NCBI GenBank assembly: GCA_025174535.1
Contig: JALBUN010000045.1
Location: 3,455,666-3,519,665 of the forward strand
Length of the DNA stretch: 64,000 nt
Origin: Cantharellus purpuraceus
Lineage: Eukaryota > Basidiomycota > Agaricomycetes > Cantharellales > Hydnaceae
Direction of reading: 5' to 3'
Shown here: one piece after another, positions 53,766-64,000 of the stretch
Position numbering within the stretch: the stretch's first letter is position 1
Layout of the letters: the number at the start of each line of letters is the position of its first letter
Program-made: the position numbers and the translations under genes
The notes under the pieces: model-generated
The model's database searches: none
Told to the model about the DNA's origin: nothing
The model's input: only the letters and a program-made list of their open reading frames with translations

Positions 53766-54969
53766 TTTCTGGAGATCCAGATCATAAGGTTTACCTGAGG
53801 ATTAAGACCGAGTGAGGGGTAAGTCCATGATGTGTAGCCGCAGCTCAGACGCGACAGGGCCTTGTACGCATGGAACATGCACTTTCTTGTCCTCAGAATT
53901 CGCTGGAAAGTCACCCGACTCTTCTAGAGGCTGCGGGGATCAAAAATTCCTCAGATCGGCTTCCTCATCTTACCTATCTACTGGGAGAAAACCACTAAAC
54001 TACAGGGCGGAAGCCATGAGGCTAGGGGGAGGCCACCCTTGCAGTGCTTCTGTGAGTACAGTATTGGGCACAATGGGTCAATGTTTCGCAATCGTATGCA
54101 TCGAGAGGGTCGGAAATGACTCTAAAGTTAGCAAGTAGAGCTCTGGGTGTTCACATGAAGGTCGACCGTACAGCGGAGCTGCAAGTGTGTTCGCGCCTAT
54201 TCAGACAAGTTTTCGTTCTGTGTTTCCATTTACATGTCGCGAGCCAGATCGATATCCATCCGACCTTCTCTTCCTACAATCTATCCCCGGGTCTTCACGC
54301 TGAAAGCGCAAAGTCTGCTCATGTCAACGGTGTGGGTGAGTCGTCTACTCGTGCCTGCTTTGTTCCATGATGCGCCCATAGTATGGGCCATCCATTAAGC
54401 ATGTTAGACTGCCAATGACTCTCCAGTCTTTGCGGATATTCCCTTTTGGATCTGAGAGACATCATTTTACTCCCCTTCTATGCTTTGTATGCTAAAGACA
54501 TTCCTCACCCAGAGATGTCACTCATCCCGATCTTTCCCCCGCACCATTCCAGATTACCATTATATGGATCACAGATGATACTCATTTCCCCGTATCGTTC
54601 GAGAAGACCCCCCTGCAGAGGATGGATTTTGTTCATTCATATCACAATCTCGTCACAATCTCGAATTACAAAGCATTCCAGGTATCTAATTAATCTCAAG
54701 CATGTAGGTTCACTGTTGTCCAACCCTCGATAACCTATCTAGTTAAGAGCCGTTTTTATCTCTACCAGTTGCGTACTCAATTACATTTTAAGGTCTTGCC
54801 AACGATACCACTGTGATTCCGTCGTGTAAACTTTGCAGTAGTACATAACTGAACAAAAGAGCAAGGGCATGTATATATTTTACCAAGATATAGCAACACA
54901 AAAATAATACAATCTTAGCAAGGCAGGGGCTCTTGGGAAATGACCGGACTGGCGTCCACATATCCCATT
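53766..54969. other. Intergenic, nothing recognised
   Basis: Short ORFs on both strands without motifs, up to the stop of the carboxypeptidase gene. Confidence 0.5.
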
Positions 54970-57098
54970 TTACATCTCTTCCTTGGCTAACCAACGCTTC
55001 AGAAGCACCAGAGCCTCCGCCGGCTTATCATGCGGAACCATATGTCCTGCTCCTTCGACCGAGGCAAAAGTCAATCCCTCCGCAGCCCGAGTGAGACCGA
55101 CTCTCTTGCCATCGATACTCCATTCGCGGAGCTCCTGTGAGGCGAACTTGCTTTGTCCCGACCATTCCATGGCAAGCGTAAAGCGTTCGTTGGCGACCTG
55201 AAGTATATTCTCTATCAGTGTCCCACCAGCATTTGGGTGTACAAGGGACCCACCCAGTTGCAAATCCAGTCATACGTCCCAGCGTAGACAAGCACGCGGA
55301 CTCCACGCTCTAGCAATTCGGCGACGTAGATTTGGGTCTGGTGGGTATATTCGTCCATGTTCTGGTTGAATAAGAATGAAACCTTGGAAGAGCAAGCCGT
55401 AAAGTTTCCAACGGAAGGATCAACGCCGAGTATCGCGCGCGTCGCTGGGGTGTTCATGTAATTGACAATGTCGCTATAGACGTGTGGATAGGTTAGCTAG
55501 GGCAGGAAATGAGATAAAAGAGATTCACGCCACGGCGGGATAGCAGAGCGACTGCTGAAGTTCACCCAGACAGTCTTTCGAAACATCATACGGATTTTTG
55601 CCTGATAGATGTGAACATCAATACATAACCAAACGAAAGCATTCTCACCAGACGTCAGGAATGGAATCGAAATCTCAGAGTCACAGAATAACAGGGCACC
55701 ATTGCAATTCATTGCATCAAATTCGTCGACGCAAGACTCTTGCATCATACGTTGGCATCGAGGGAGCTAGTAATTGGAAAATCGTAGGCGGTCGTCAAAG
55801 TCATGTGTGCACCGCTCTTACCGCTTTTTTCATCCGAACACATGTCGAAATGTCTTGGAATGGTGCTATGCTAGCACCTGTGCACTGCACATCGTAGTAT
55901 GAGAGGAGTGTACTGCGCGCAGGGGTTAGATGGGTATCCCAGACCAACTGCATCTGCAAGTGCACTAACCGAGCGAAATCCGTGATCCCATTTCCTACCC
56001 CGAAGTCTCAAAATTTTCCAAATTTGAATAGAGGAAACGCACCAATCATGATCGAAACCAGATTGATAGGGGTAGCTCCGGCTGCGACTGCCTCCTTATT
56101 TTCATCATATACTTGTGCAGCGAAGACAGGGACATAGCGACCCTAGAAGTATGTCAGTAATACCTTCTGGTGAGTTCGAACCTAACCCACCCCATAGGAC
56201 TCGCCAGCGATATGGAATGCCCGACCTTTGAACTCGGTGAAGGTATCGAAAAAGATCCTAACGAATGCAGCGATATCCTTGGCTGCGTCTTCTGTAGTTC
56301 CCTGAATTTGCGCAGTGTTGGGACGTGGTAAATTTGTACGTATGAAAACACCTACAACACTTTGCCCATACTCAGCGTAACTCCAGCCAACACCAACTGG
56401 TTGATCGATGAGGATGATATTTGCGTTTGTATTCCAGGAGTAAGGATTAAATGTTGTGCTGTTGGCATCCTTAATTGTACAGGGACCTGCATACGTCATG
56501 ATGAGGAGGATGCAGGCTGCTAGCATTCCAGGCTCAAGATCATACCGAGTTCCATTAGGAGACCAAGGGATGAGGAACAGCCAGGACCTGATCACATCAT
56601 ATACCCGCAAAATCAAGTTGAGTCTCTGGGCTCATACCTCCATTAGTCCATAGTAATAAATCATCAGTCTTTGGATCATTCCTGCTTTCAAAGAAATAAA
56701 AGAACTATCCATGCCATTAGCTCAGGGATGGATACCCATGCTAGAACCAGATAATACCAAATGACGGGCTTGGAAATTCACGTAGCCTGTGTATGATCTG
56801 TGCGAAATCAGGAAATGGGAACATTTGGTGCTGGGCATACGACACACCTGACAGTGTCATCGCAAAAACCGGCAGTGTTCTGCTTGATGCGAACGCTATG
56901 GTGTGGGTAGGCTGGATGGACAAGTGTGGTATATTCAGCCGCAGAGAGAGCAGCCAGATCCTCGATGGGAGAGATCAATCCAGAATCATACCCAGCGAAC
57001 TTGGAGATATAGGCATTTGAATTGGAAAGAAAGGGCTGCTGAACAGCAGCAACTTGCAGCAGACGTGCGGCAAGAAAGACGCTACTCGACACCAACAT
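54970..57098 (-). CDS. Serine carboxypeptidase (S10, carboxypeptidase Y type)
   Basis: Minus-strand gene with about ten exons. A signal peptide (MLVSSSVFLAARLLQVAAV) starts at 57,098; an in-frame ATG ten codons upstream is less typical. It continues through NAYISKFAGYDSGLISPIED, TGYVNFQARHL, FFYFFESRNDPKTDDLLLW, NGGPGCSS (joined across an intron near 56,600), LIDQPVGVGWSY, and the catalytic serine in GESYG near 56,195. Then come RYVPVFAAQVYDENK near 56,120, MNTPATRAILGV near 55,455, the catalytic aspartate in VYAGTYDWICNWVG near 55,285, and the catalytic histidine in GAGHMVPHDKP near 55,030. It ends at 54,970. All three catalytic residues and the oxyanion NGGPG motif are present. The enzyme removes C-terminal residues from peptides in vacuole or secreted fluid. 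Every junction I checked is in phase. Confidence 0.85.
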
Positions 57099-58252
57099 GG
57101 CTTGTGAAATGCGAGTAGCCAATAGCAAACTCTATGAACTTTATTCTCACGTTCGGCACTGGTAAGCGGCCCAGCAACATAGAGTAACTAGTATTTAGAC
57201 AGTCACAATCAAGTTCGTATTCTTTAAATGGCCCTGCATCAAAAACTAACCAGACGTCGTCGAAACCCAACGACAACGGAGCCATACATGACTCCACTAC
57301 CCTTTACGGGGCACGCACACTTCCCCATCCCCCCATGCCTATACACGTCACACAAAATATAAATACTTAACCACATATGTACATATACATGGGTAGTCCG
57401 ACATAGGCCATAAATGGCCTAGAGCGACTATAATGGAACTTATCTATCTAATGGCCCTGCATACGTTGATATTACTACTTCTACGATCCTAAGTACTCAT
57501 CTCGAATTTCATCTAGTACCGGAGTTGTGGTTGTTCAGGAATTACTGCAACTTACAGTTGTTCGGATGTAAACACAGATCGGAATAATTGTGTGGAGAAC
57601 CTGTTGGACGTGGGGGATATGGTGATCAAGCGTCTTCGACTTGTGGCTGAGATGCTATCACGTGACTGAAAATACTTAGTTGTCTATGCATCCAACCTAA
57701 ATTGGCCTATTCTCCTCTATCATCCCAACTTCGTTATGAAGGGTGTTTTGATCAAAGAGATGCACGTGGTCTTTTATGACAGAACGGTACGCTGAAACCA
57801 GGTGAGTTTACGGGCTCTATACTACCCCACGTACTGACTTTATGTTCTCAGGCTTGCTGCCACGAACGTGTATGGCTGCCCTTGGTATTATGTTATATTA
57901 TGTTATGCTGGAGCCAGAGCTCTCGACGGCTGGAGCTCGACGCACATCTTACAGCTTGATCTCGTGTCCTTCGTGGAAGATTCTATGAGCAAGAGTTTGC
58001 GTTAGGTAGTGCCGGTCGCGGGTATCTGTATGTGGCCGGATATGTAATTTCCGCCAGCCCTGTAGACTGTACACTACCCACTACCTGGACTGATGCTGCA
58101 CATATTAACACGTGCATGCGAACCCAATAGACTTTCGCTTCGCCATTGCCGGGTGGCGCATGTGACGACTGGTATTTATGTAAGAGTATAGTGGCGGGCC
58201 GCCACTGTAGCTGAAGCCTGAGAATATACTGTAGATATCGATAACTTAGACG
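57099..58252. other. Intergenic between divergent genes
   Basis: No gene recognised. A TATTATGTTATATTATGTTATG direct repeat is near 57,890-57,907. The region should hold the promoters of the carboxypeptidase (minus) and the fusion gene (plus). Confidence 0.5.
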
Positions 58253-60664
58253 ATGCCCTCCTCCTCCGACACGACGTCTGCTTTCTTCTATGGGACCCTC
58301 CTTCACCCAGAAGTCATTAAAAGGGTCATTGGCAATACTGGTGACCATTTGCAAGTCGCACCTGCTATTCTTCTAGATTTCACTCGACACCATGTCAAAG
58401 TATGCCTATCCCATTCGACTGCTCTGGAAGTTGAGCTTGAGCTGTTTACTTGTTGTGACAGGGATGTGACTATCCAGCTATTGTCCCATATGAATCCGCA
58501 AAGTCTTTCTTCAAGCGTGAGTTGACACAGGACGAAAGGTCCGTAAGAGGTACCATCGTCGCCGGTCTCACCACCGAAGATGTCAGGCTCGTTGATGTTT
58601 TCGAAGGCGATGTACCGCTCTTTCCATTTGTCACGTCAATATAAGCCTTATTCATCACAACTTGTAGGAATATTCACGCCAAACAGTTTCGGCCTCGCCA
58701 CTGGCATCATTCACGCCCCTATTAGATTCGGCGGTTCAAACCATTATATCCCCAGAGACATCTTTACCTCAGTTGAAGGACTTTACCCAGGTTCAGACAT
58801 ATGTTTGGAGCGACCGCCTGGAACGTCTTACCCCCGAGATATGGTCGTTCGATGTCTTCGTTCGGGAGAAGCTTTGGCGGTGGGTCGGACGAGGCAGCAC
58901 CGACAATTCCGACTATGCCCTTGTTGATGAACGTAGAGCCTTGGATGGGAATGTCAAAGATTCACGTTCGACTTTCTCCCATGAGGTCAACCAACCGCCA
59001 GAGTTTGGTCGTGCTCTTTTATCCCAGTTTGCGTTTCATGCGGACTATATCAACTTGAATCACGGTATGCACGTCTAACAGTGTCGTGTGAGGTGTCCGT
59101 TTAGTATCGATCATAGGTTCTTACGGATCTCTACCTCGACCAGTCTCTGGAGTAGTAGAAGCACTATCGGCCGAGGTCGAGTCTCGTCCAGACAAGTTTA
59201 TCCGCAGGGTGTACGCTAATCGTTTAGCGGCTGCACGAGAACGTCTGGCGCACCTCGTCGGCGCAGAAACAGACGAGATTGTTATGGTCCCGAATGCCAC
59301 TCACGGTATAAACACCGTTTTACGGAACCTCGTTTGGAATCCAGATGATGTCATCGTTGGCGGTGGGTTTGTTTCCAGATGGCTAGTTCATTCGATCTCA
59401 TTTAGAGGTCAGCGACTACTACGTATGGCGCCATCCTGCGCACACAGCAGTACATTCACGACCTTCTACCTCACCCCAAGATCTCCAACATGATACTCAC
59501 GTTCCCTACAACCCATGCTGTCATTCTCGACGATTTTAGAGCACATCTCCAAGCTATAACTCGCAAGCCACATCAAAAAGTAGTAGCTATCATTGATGCC
59601 ATCGTTAGCAACCCAGGATGTGTACTGCCATGGGAGAAGATGGTTCAAATTTGCCGGGAGGAAAATGTACTGAGTCTTGTCGATGCCGCTCACAGCATTG
59701 GGCAGCAAGTTGGCGTCAATCTGAGCAAAACCTCTCCTGATTTCTGGGTTTCGGTTAGTCACCATTGTCGGTTACACCAGCTGGATGTTAATGCATGTTA
59801 CATCCAGAACTGTCACAAATGGTTGTATGCAAAACGCGGCTGCGCGGTTCTATATGTACCGTGTCGGTATGGTCACATTTGTTTCTTGTGACCCGTTGTT
59901 CTGAGTTTCTATTGAAGGAATCAACACTTTATTCGTTCGTCAATCCCGACCTCATTTCAATATGTATCCCCAGAGGATCCCGAATCACCGCATACCCCCA
60001 AAGCACCGAATTTCGTCGCTCAATTTAATTGTGCTCCATTTATCACATATGTTGACATCCAATTAACAATCTGTCCCAGGGTCGGGAACGATCGATTGCG
60101 TCCCGTTCCTCAGTGTGATGGCAGGTAAGTTTAGTCACAATGTTGACGGTCACTCTGGCCTTGCTGATTCGTGACAGCTCTTGACTTCAGAGCGAAACTT
60201 GGAGGCGAGGCGCATATCAATGAGTATTGCCACGCTCTCGCCATGAGAGGCGGGAAGCGTTTGGCGCAACTACTTCAGACAAATATGATGCCTGAGGAGC
60301 TCACGGCAAACATGGTTGGTGCATCGTTGTGACTTGATCATCGCAGTTTGACCACAGCGAGAACAGACCAATGTCGTCCTTCCTCTTCCTATCCCAGCCT
60401 CGTTTCCTGCTCACAAGCTCGCAGAGATGCGTACCATGATGGAAACGAAACTATTGGAAGAGTGGGACTGCTTCGCAGCAGTATTTGTTCACGACGGCAA
60501 ATGGTGGACGCGCTGCAGCGCACAAGTGTTCAACCAAGTGAGTTTGCACAAAAGATTGGTGGTATATTGGACGGGTAACACTGTGACAGTTGTCGGATTT
60601 CGACCATGTTGCAAAGGCGCTGAGTGCCATTTGTGCTGAAATGAAAAGAGAATTTGATGTTTAA
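58253..60664 (+). CDS. Gamma-glutamylcyclotransferase fused to a class V PLP-dependent enzyme
   Basis: Eleven exons (58,253-58,399; 58,462-58,611; 58,668-59,064; 59,117-59,362; 59,413-59,753; 59,808-59,860; 59,918-60,030; 60,080-60,124; 60,178-60,314; 60,367-60,537; 60,590-60,664) join in consistent phase to 624 codons. Residues 1-185 are an AIG2/GGCT fold: FFYGTLLHPEVI (residues 11-22), GCDYPAIVPY, and VDVFEGDEY with the candidate catalytic Glu97. GGCTs release 5-oxoproline from gamma-glutamyl compounds. From about residue 225 a class V aminotransferase-like domain begins: YINLNHGSYGSLPRP, NATHGIN, VSLVDAAHSIG-type (Asp404, His407) and the PLP lysine in NCHKWLYAKRG (Lys431), to FDV at the stop. 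It is closest in style to isopenicillin-N-epimerase/cysteine-desulfurase-like fungal enzymes. Exon 3 alone spans the end of GGCT and the start of the PLP domain. No stop was found in either half. Confidence 0.85.
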
Positions 60665-60770
60665 AGGACAACCAATGTAGTCTGATACTTACAGATCTGA
60701 TCTGCAATTCACGCCTACAGTAGCACATATGTACGCACACCCGTTACTCTCTTCAAACTCCGATCACACG

Positions 60771-61657
60771 ATGGAGAATGCAAATGCTGCTGCCGTCGAG
60801 GTTGATGTGCTACCAACGTCAAATTCTCAGCCTCATGAAATGCGAGTTACAGACCATGGAAAGATCAATTCCTTTGTCACTTTCGCCCTTAAGTTTCTGC
60901 AGGTGAGCCCTATTGCTTGATTATCATCTTTCAACTTCAGTTTCAAAGGACACATGAAGGAAAACCCTCAACGTCCCCTAGTACTTCATACACTCCCCCG
61001 ATCCAAGGACCAACCTGTTCCAAAGCAAAACGCGAGTGTACAACCGCAGGACGCGCCTCAACCCGAGCGTGACACAAACGCCGTGGAAGACGCGTCGGTT
61101 GACGAACCTGCCAAAAAGAAGCCAAAAACTGCCAGATCGACTGCCACCATCCCAAGGCTCGTCAGTGTTGTCGAGATCATCAAACGAGAGTATGCCAAAG
61201 AAGTAGCTACGCGACAAGCTACAAACGGCGGACCACTCAATGCCTCTGCGAGACTAGGGTTGCACCAGTACAACGAGCTTTCCACGTTGGAAGACTTGGG
61301 TACCGCGGAAGAGCAGGAGAACGCGCTAGGCGACGCGGAACAACTGCGGCAAGCTTTGGAAGGAAAGAGCTTGTGCGCCTCTCAAATCATATTCCTGGAC
61401 ATACACTAATTCTGGTACACAGCTTGAAGCAGAAACATACACCACATCTCAAGGTGACCCTGAGTGTGAGCGTTCAACCGATGCTAGAAGAAAGAGGAGC
61501 AACGTAGGTGTCTTTATATTACTGCTGTCCAAATCTTATGCTGTTGTTGTTCTACAGTCACCAACCTCCACCACTTATTAAGAAGTCCAAGTCTGCTAAA
61601 ACTAGGGAAAGGAAGCGACAGAAAAGAAAGGAGGCTGGGAAAGTAGTGGCGGCGTAA
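60771..61657 (+). CDS. Alba-like nucleic-acid-binding protein
   Basis: Exon 1 (60,771-60,902) is MENANAAAVEVDVLP...ending DHGKINSFVTFALKFLQ. An intron to 60,959 leads to ENPQRPLVLHTLPRSK, then a Lys/Pro-rich insert, TIPRLVSVVEIIKREYAKE and GLHQYNELSTLED. A further intron leads to KQKHTPHLKVTLSVSVQP, and a last exon carries a highly basic tail (KKSKSAKTRERKRQKRKEAG) ending TAA at 61,655-61,657. The order helix (KINSFVTFALKFL), strand, helix (VVEIIKREY), strand and final strand pair matches the Alba fold of small RNA/DNA-binding proteins, including RNase P/MRP-type subunits. The insert is long for the family. Phases fit at all introns. Only about 105 bases separate it from the fusion gene in the same orientation. 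Confidence 0.6.
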
Positions 61658-64000
61658 TCAATTGTAACTCAGATAGACGCCTTTTCCTGCATTGGTTTAC
61701 ACGACCTTGAGCTCATTGTCCACAACAGCGAGTATAACGCCCTCATCGCCATCTTCGTCCTATCCTTCGTCTCTGAGCGTCGACGCCGTGACTGAGGTCA
61801 ACATAGATTAATTTACGTGGAGCACTGCGGAGCCGACGACTTGTCATCTATAGATCCGTATCCAGTTGCCCAAAGCGATGCGTATGAATCGCAACCTGCC
61901 CGCCTGTAAGCCCTCCTCGCCCTTTCCGTCTCCCGTGCCTAGTCTAGTCCTTCACTTATATTCACCTCATAGCCCCGCCACAGCCTGCTGCCTCATCAGC
62001 AGAAATCCTTGCTCTCCGAACGAATTGGAAATGGGCATATTTAAGTCACTTTCTCTTTACCTACAACCCTGTTCTTCACCTTGAAGACATCCAGCTTTCT
62101 GTGAGTTTTCTACTGTCATGTTTCTGCGCGTGAAAACGCGCACAAGCACGCCACAATCGCGTCAGATATTATCCTAACACATGCCGCAGGAGCTCGAGGC
62201 CGATCTAGCTTCCGGGACATTCGATGTGATCCCCACCGTCATACAACGTCTCCTCATGAGTCTTACGCCACACGACAAGCGGATGATGTTGGTTCACTTC
62301 ATGTTCATGTTCAGTGGCAGCATTTGACGCCTTCGGTTCTTAGTCTTGAGAATTGGCAGCAACAGCTTCGCAAACAGTCTCTCAAGCGTGATCCAGATCA
62401 CAATCTTATGGGTTCGGAGGACAACCCGGCTGATTTTGCATCCTTAATAATGAGCGACAAACTTGATCTCTTCCACGCTCTTTGTGAGTGGCAATTTCAT
62501 AACCCCAACAACTTGAGAGCTAGGATGAGAGATGACGACGAGTATGCCAACTGGGTACATAAATCTCTCCTTTGATAACATGCTACGTTTTCACTCGCCA
62601 TTCAGCGTATGGAGCCCATTGCATACGATGCTAAGAGTAATGCTTACTGGTTAATGGGCGGTGAGCAATTGGAGTCGCACGTTTGTGTCTCATTCCACAT
62701 ACTCATGGCTTGCAGGCAATCGTCTTTGGATACAGCACGCCCCTCCCCGTAAGCAAACCGCAAAGTCGCATAAACGTAAACAACCGGCCACGGCCTCCAC
62801 GAACGGCCGTAAGTCAGCGAAGCGGAGGCAGCCCGCAACCATCTCTTCCTCTACAGCCGTCGCTGCAGCCTCTGCCACAAATGCTAAACCTAAAGCCCCG
62901 GCCTTGAGCACCACCGGGAGACCAATCCGTGAAACCCGTTCACGCACCCAGCAGACTGGATCCTCGACAGAGAGAAAGTCGAGGGCAATGGGAACAAGGG
63001 TGAGTTCACGGCTCAGGGGCCGGGTAGAGGAAGACATTTGGCAACCTATTCCAGAGGAGTGGTTGAAGGAGGGAAAGCCTGACGGTGACGACGAAAACCA
63101 AGCGGATTGCATGGGTACTGTCATGCAAGCCGAGATGGAGAACACACTAAAATCTTTGGATGATGTATCCGAGCTCACCAGTCTTAGCGATCTGTCTGAG
63201 CTGCCGGAGGTTCACGAGGAGACCAATGACGAAGAGGATACTTCCGATCCTACGCCGTCGCCTGCACCTGAGCTTTCCTCATCGAGTGATGACGTTTGGG
63301 AAACGGTAGGCTATGTGGCGTAGTACATAATAGGTATGCGTCACTCTGGCGGAATGGGAGCAATTCCCACAGCGGTTTGAGAAGTCCACACACCGCGCTG
63401 AGAAGGCATTTTACAAACTCCTCGTCAATGAACTTGTTCCCGCGATCACAGAGGTCCTTCGGGTAACTATTCAATTATTTCATCATCAAAACACACTTTA
63501 AATACAAACCGTTCGATGCTCAGGTTGATGTGCGTAAGAAGGTTATGGAAGAGGCAGTAGTCCATCGCAAGCGATCTTCGCGTATTGCGGTGAAGGAGAG
63601 CGTACGGGAGGCGGAGCGCGCAGAGGCCAGGCGACGGGCCGAAGAAGAGAAGGAAATGGAACGACATAGACGTTGGGAAGCCCGTGCACGTAAAGAGGAG
63701 GAGGAGCGCGTGAGAAGAGAGAATCTGCGGTCTACGCGCCTCAGGGAGAGAGGCAGAACGGGGAGCGAAAGGTTAGTCTGTAACCCTAAATTCCAGGGAA
63801 TCTTGGGACTGACGCCATTTGCGCTATATTACCAGTGTGGACGTCGATATCATAGGAGGCGAATCTGAGAGCAAACCTGCTGTCATGAATGGAGTCGGAT
63901 CTGGAGGACACGAGCCCATCAACACAACGCCCGTCAAATTTGTCGTTAATGTCTCAAAGAGTGGGACACAAACACCCAAAGACGACGAAGTTTGGGAACT
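61658..64000 (+). CDS. DDT/WHIM-type chromatin factor (CECR2/RSF1-like), partial at window end
   Basis: Plus-strand spliced gene. A proline-rich start near 61,840 leads to LRTNWKWAYLSHFLFTYNP (about 62,010-62,070), ELEADLASGTFDVIPTVIQRLL near 62,190-62,250, and NWQQQLRKQSLKRDPDHNLM at 62,348. Next is a DDT-like block SDKLDLFHALCEWQFHNPNNLRARM (62,450-62,525), then WRMEPIAYDAKSNAYWLMGGNRLWIQ (split by an intron), which matches the WHIM-style R.EP.G.D..GN.YW...NRL motif of CECR2/RSF1-class remodeller subunits. A Lys/Ser/Thr-rich region, an AT-hook-like RETRSR stretch, an acidic tail and a long basic coiled coil (VHRKRSSRIAVKESVREAER..., 63,565-63,760) follow. The gene continues past 64,000. No in-frame ATG was found in the best 5' frame before 61,870, so the start is uncertain. 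Confidence 0.6.

Noticed and set aside
57983..58354. 123-codon minus ORF
   Set aside because: It overlaps the start and first exon of the well-supported fusion gene and has no motif.

Overview
The window looks like the genome of a mushroom-forming basidiomycete (Agaricomycetes). The grounds are short introns (about 45-60 bases, GT...AG), a DUF6533-type membrane protein, an expanded P450 pair, a UstYa-like fragment, and several families of chromovirus-type and Copia-type LTR retrotransposons. Everything here is read by eye; no search was run.

Layout. 1-12.4 kb is gene-poor and eroded: a degenerate ORF split by a solo LTR, a DUF6533 gene, and two paralogous cytochromes P450 in inverted orientation (left copy truncated and broken, right copy largely intact), then a UstYa-like remnant cut by an LTR. 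12.4-34.4 kb is a transposon nest: solo LTRs with target duplications, an LTR inside an LTR, three degenerate chromovirus pieces (two on the minus strand, one inverted), a probable tRNA-derived SINE, minisatellites, and a complete-ended 6.1 kb Copia element whose reverse transcriptase region is replaced by foreign repeats, one carrying ten ATGAGTCAT sites at exact 24-base spacing. 34.4-50 kb mixes sparse genes (a C2H2 factor, an orphan coiled-coil protein, a second zinc-finger protein, an MFS transporter) with broken duplicates, including two pieces of the iron-sulfur gene ISA2 in opposite orientation. 50.5-64 kb is the ordinary gene-dense end: 3-dehydroshikimate dehydratase, a small heat-shock protein, a vacuolar-type serine carboxypeptidase, a gamma-glutamylcyclotransferase fused to a class V PLP enzyme, an Alba-like protein and a DDT/CECR2-like chromatin factor running off the edge.

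Most notable is the fusion gene at 58,253-60,664. Eleven exons join in consistent phase to 624 codons, and one uninterrupted exon crosses from the cyclotransferase domain into the PLP domain. The two activities could act in sequence: removal of a gamma-glutamyl group as 5-oxoproline, then PLP chemistry on the released amino acid, possibly C-S cleavage of a cysteine conjugate. That coupling is inference; the fusion itself is read directly from the sequence.
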